59,680 bases of DNA, from assembly GCA_900199655.1 (NCBI GenBank), contig FZRE01000021.1, forward strand, positions 1 through 59,680, written 5' to 3'. The notes under the pieces were generated by a model. It was given only the letters and a program-made list of their open reading frames with translations. It was not told the DNA's origin and searched no databases. The stretch comes from Prevotellaceae bacterium KH2P17 (GTDB lineage: Bacteria > Bacteroidota > Bacteroidia > Bacteroidales > Bacteroidaceae). Below, piece after piece: positions 59,482-59,680 of the stretch (positions are counted from its first letter, which is position 1; every line of letters begins with the position of its first letter). The position numbers and the translations under genes are program-made.

Positions 59482-59560
59482 CGGGAAGAAGTTTCGACAC
59501 CTGTCGAACAATCGTGTGACACCTGTCGAACGATTGTGTGACACTTGTCGAAACTTCCCG
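59482..59560. repeat. Triple 22-bp-spaced palindrome array H (variant sequence)
   Basis: TTCGACACCTGTCGAA at 59493 is a perfect palindrome around CC; TGTGACACCTGTCGAA at 59515 and TGTGACACTTGTCGAA at 59537 follow at exactly 22 bp. CGGGAAG-AAGTTTCGACA at the left and TGTCGAAACTTCCCG at the right make the whole array an inverted repeat. It lies about 200 bp upstream of the mannan operon start. The last 100 bp of the window (59581-59680) are AT-rich with TTAGTTGACAG and GTTGTCAGG; no gene is seen there. Confidence 0.8.
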
Positions 59561-59680
59561 AAGCATGTCTTCTGGAACCCGGAAGTGTCCTGTCCTGGAT
59601 TTAGTTGACAGTTTTTGTAGTTAAATGTTCTTTAGGTTGACAATAAATTTCTTATGTGGAAATATAGTTGTCAGGTTTTT

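Noticed and set aside
59581..59680. Insertion-sequence end at the right window edge
   Set aside because: TTAGTTGACAG and GTTGTCAGG look repeat-like and the composition turns AT-rich, but too little sequence is visible to claim an element.

Overview
The window looks like a moderately GC-rich member of the Bacteroidales, most probably a Prevotellaceae (Prevotella-like) species. The reasons are paired SusC/SusD outer-membrane systems, a type IX secretion-style C-terminal tail, Bacteroidetes promoter elements (TAnnTTTG with an upstream TTTG-like box), a GH26-GH5 fusion, an AGE-type nan operon and the neighbourhood topA-aroK-speA-argB-ECF sigma factor. I saw no rRNA, tRNA, CRISPR array or replication origin.

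Layout. 1-1630: decayed mobile-element zone (IS256-family transposase tail, an AT-rich passenger segment between inverted IS-like ends, an IS21-type IstB remnant). 1686-6046: plus-strand accessory genes: a lipoprotein gene with an in-frame amber stop, then two DUF1963 membrane proteins flanking a phosphate-binding-like lipoprotein. 6992-9209: a minus-strand pair of an EcoRI-type adenine methyltransferase and a DUF262-HNH protein, a candidate restriction or defence module preceded by a strongly structured leader. 10125-38314: a large glycan and sialic acid locus. Operon 1 (25494 down to 10125, minus) is SusC-SusD (NanO/NanU-like), sialate O-acetylesterase, NanM-like mutarotase, NanT, NanA/NanL, AGE epimerase, creatininase-family amidohydrolase, metallophosphatase and FAD oxidoreductase. 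Operon 2 (34190 down to 26181, minus) is a second SusC-SusD, a DUF5018 lipoprotein and a GHL10-type glycosidase. Divergent plus-strand genes encode a Tat-exported DUF4434 protein, a sugar porter and a ROK regulator. No sialidase is present. 38407-39835: two tandem paralogous lipoproteins. 40867-44754: a Na/phosphate cotransporter and a TGS-uridine kinase-like protein, transcribed divergently and flanked by about 630 bp inverted repeats. 45670-53001: a housekeeping block on the minus strand (topA, aroK, speA, argB, ECF sigma factor, putative anti-sigma factor). 53454-59285: a beta-mannan operon on the minus strand (T9SS-tail protein, GH26-GH5 fusion, GH26-like protein lacking both catalytic glutamates, acetylesterase, Nudix).

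The intergenic DNA is unusually rich in repeats that the genes do not explain. Seven loci carry three or four palindromes of the form TTCAAG-N3-CTTGAA at exactly 22 bp spacing, and an eighth carries three TTCGACA-N2-TGTCGAA-type units at the same spacing. A 116-nt long-hairpin element occurs four times with the same internal layout, always inside larger composite repeats arranged as inverted pairs around gene blocks. A separate 22-bp direct-repeat tract lies between argB and speA. These repeat families, the extended nan operon, the GH26 pseudoenzyme and the methyltransferase/DUF262-HNH module with its leader are the parts most worth following up.
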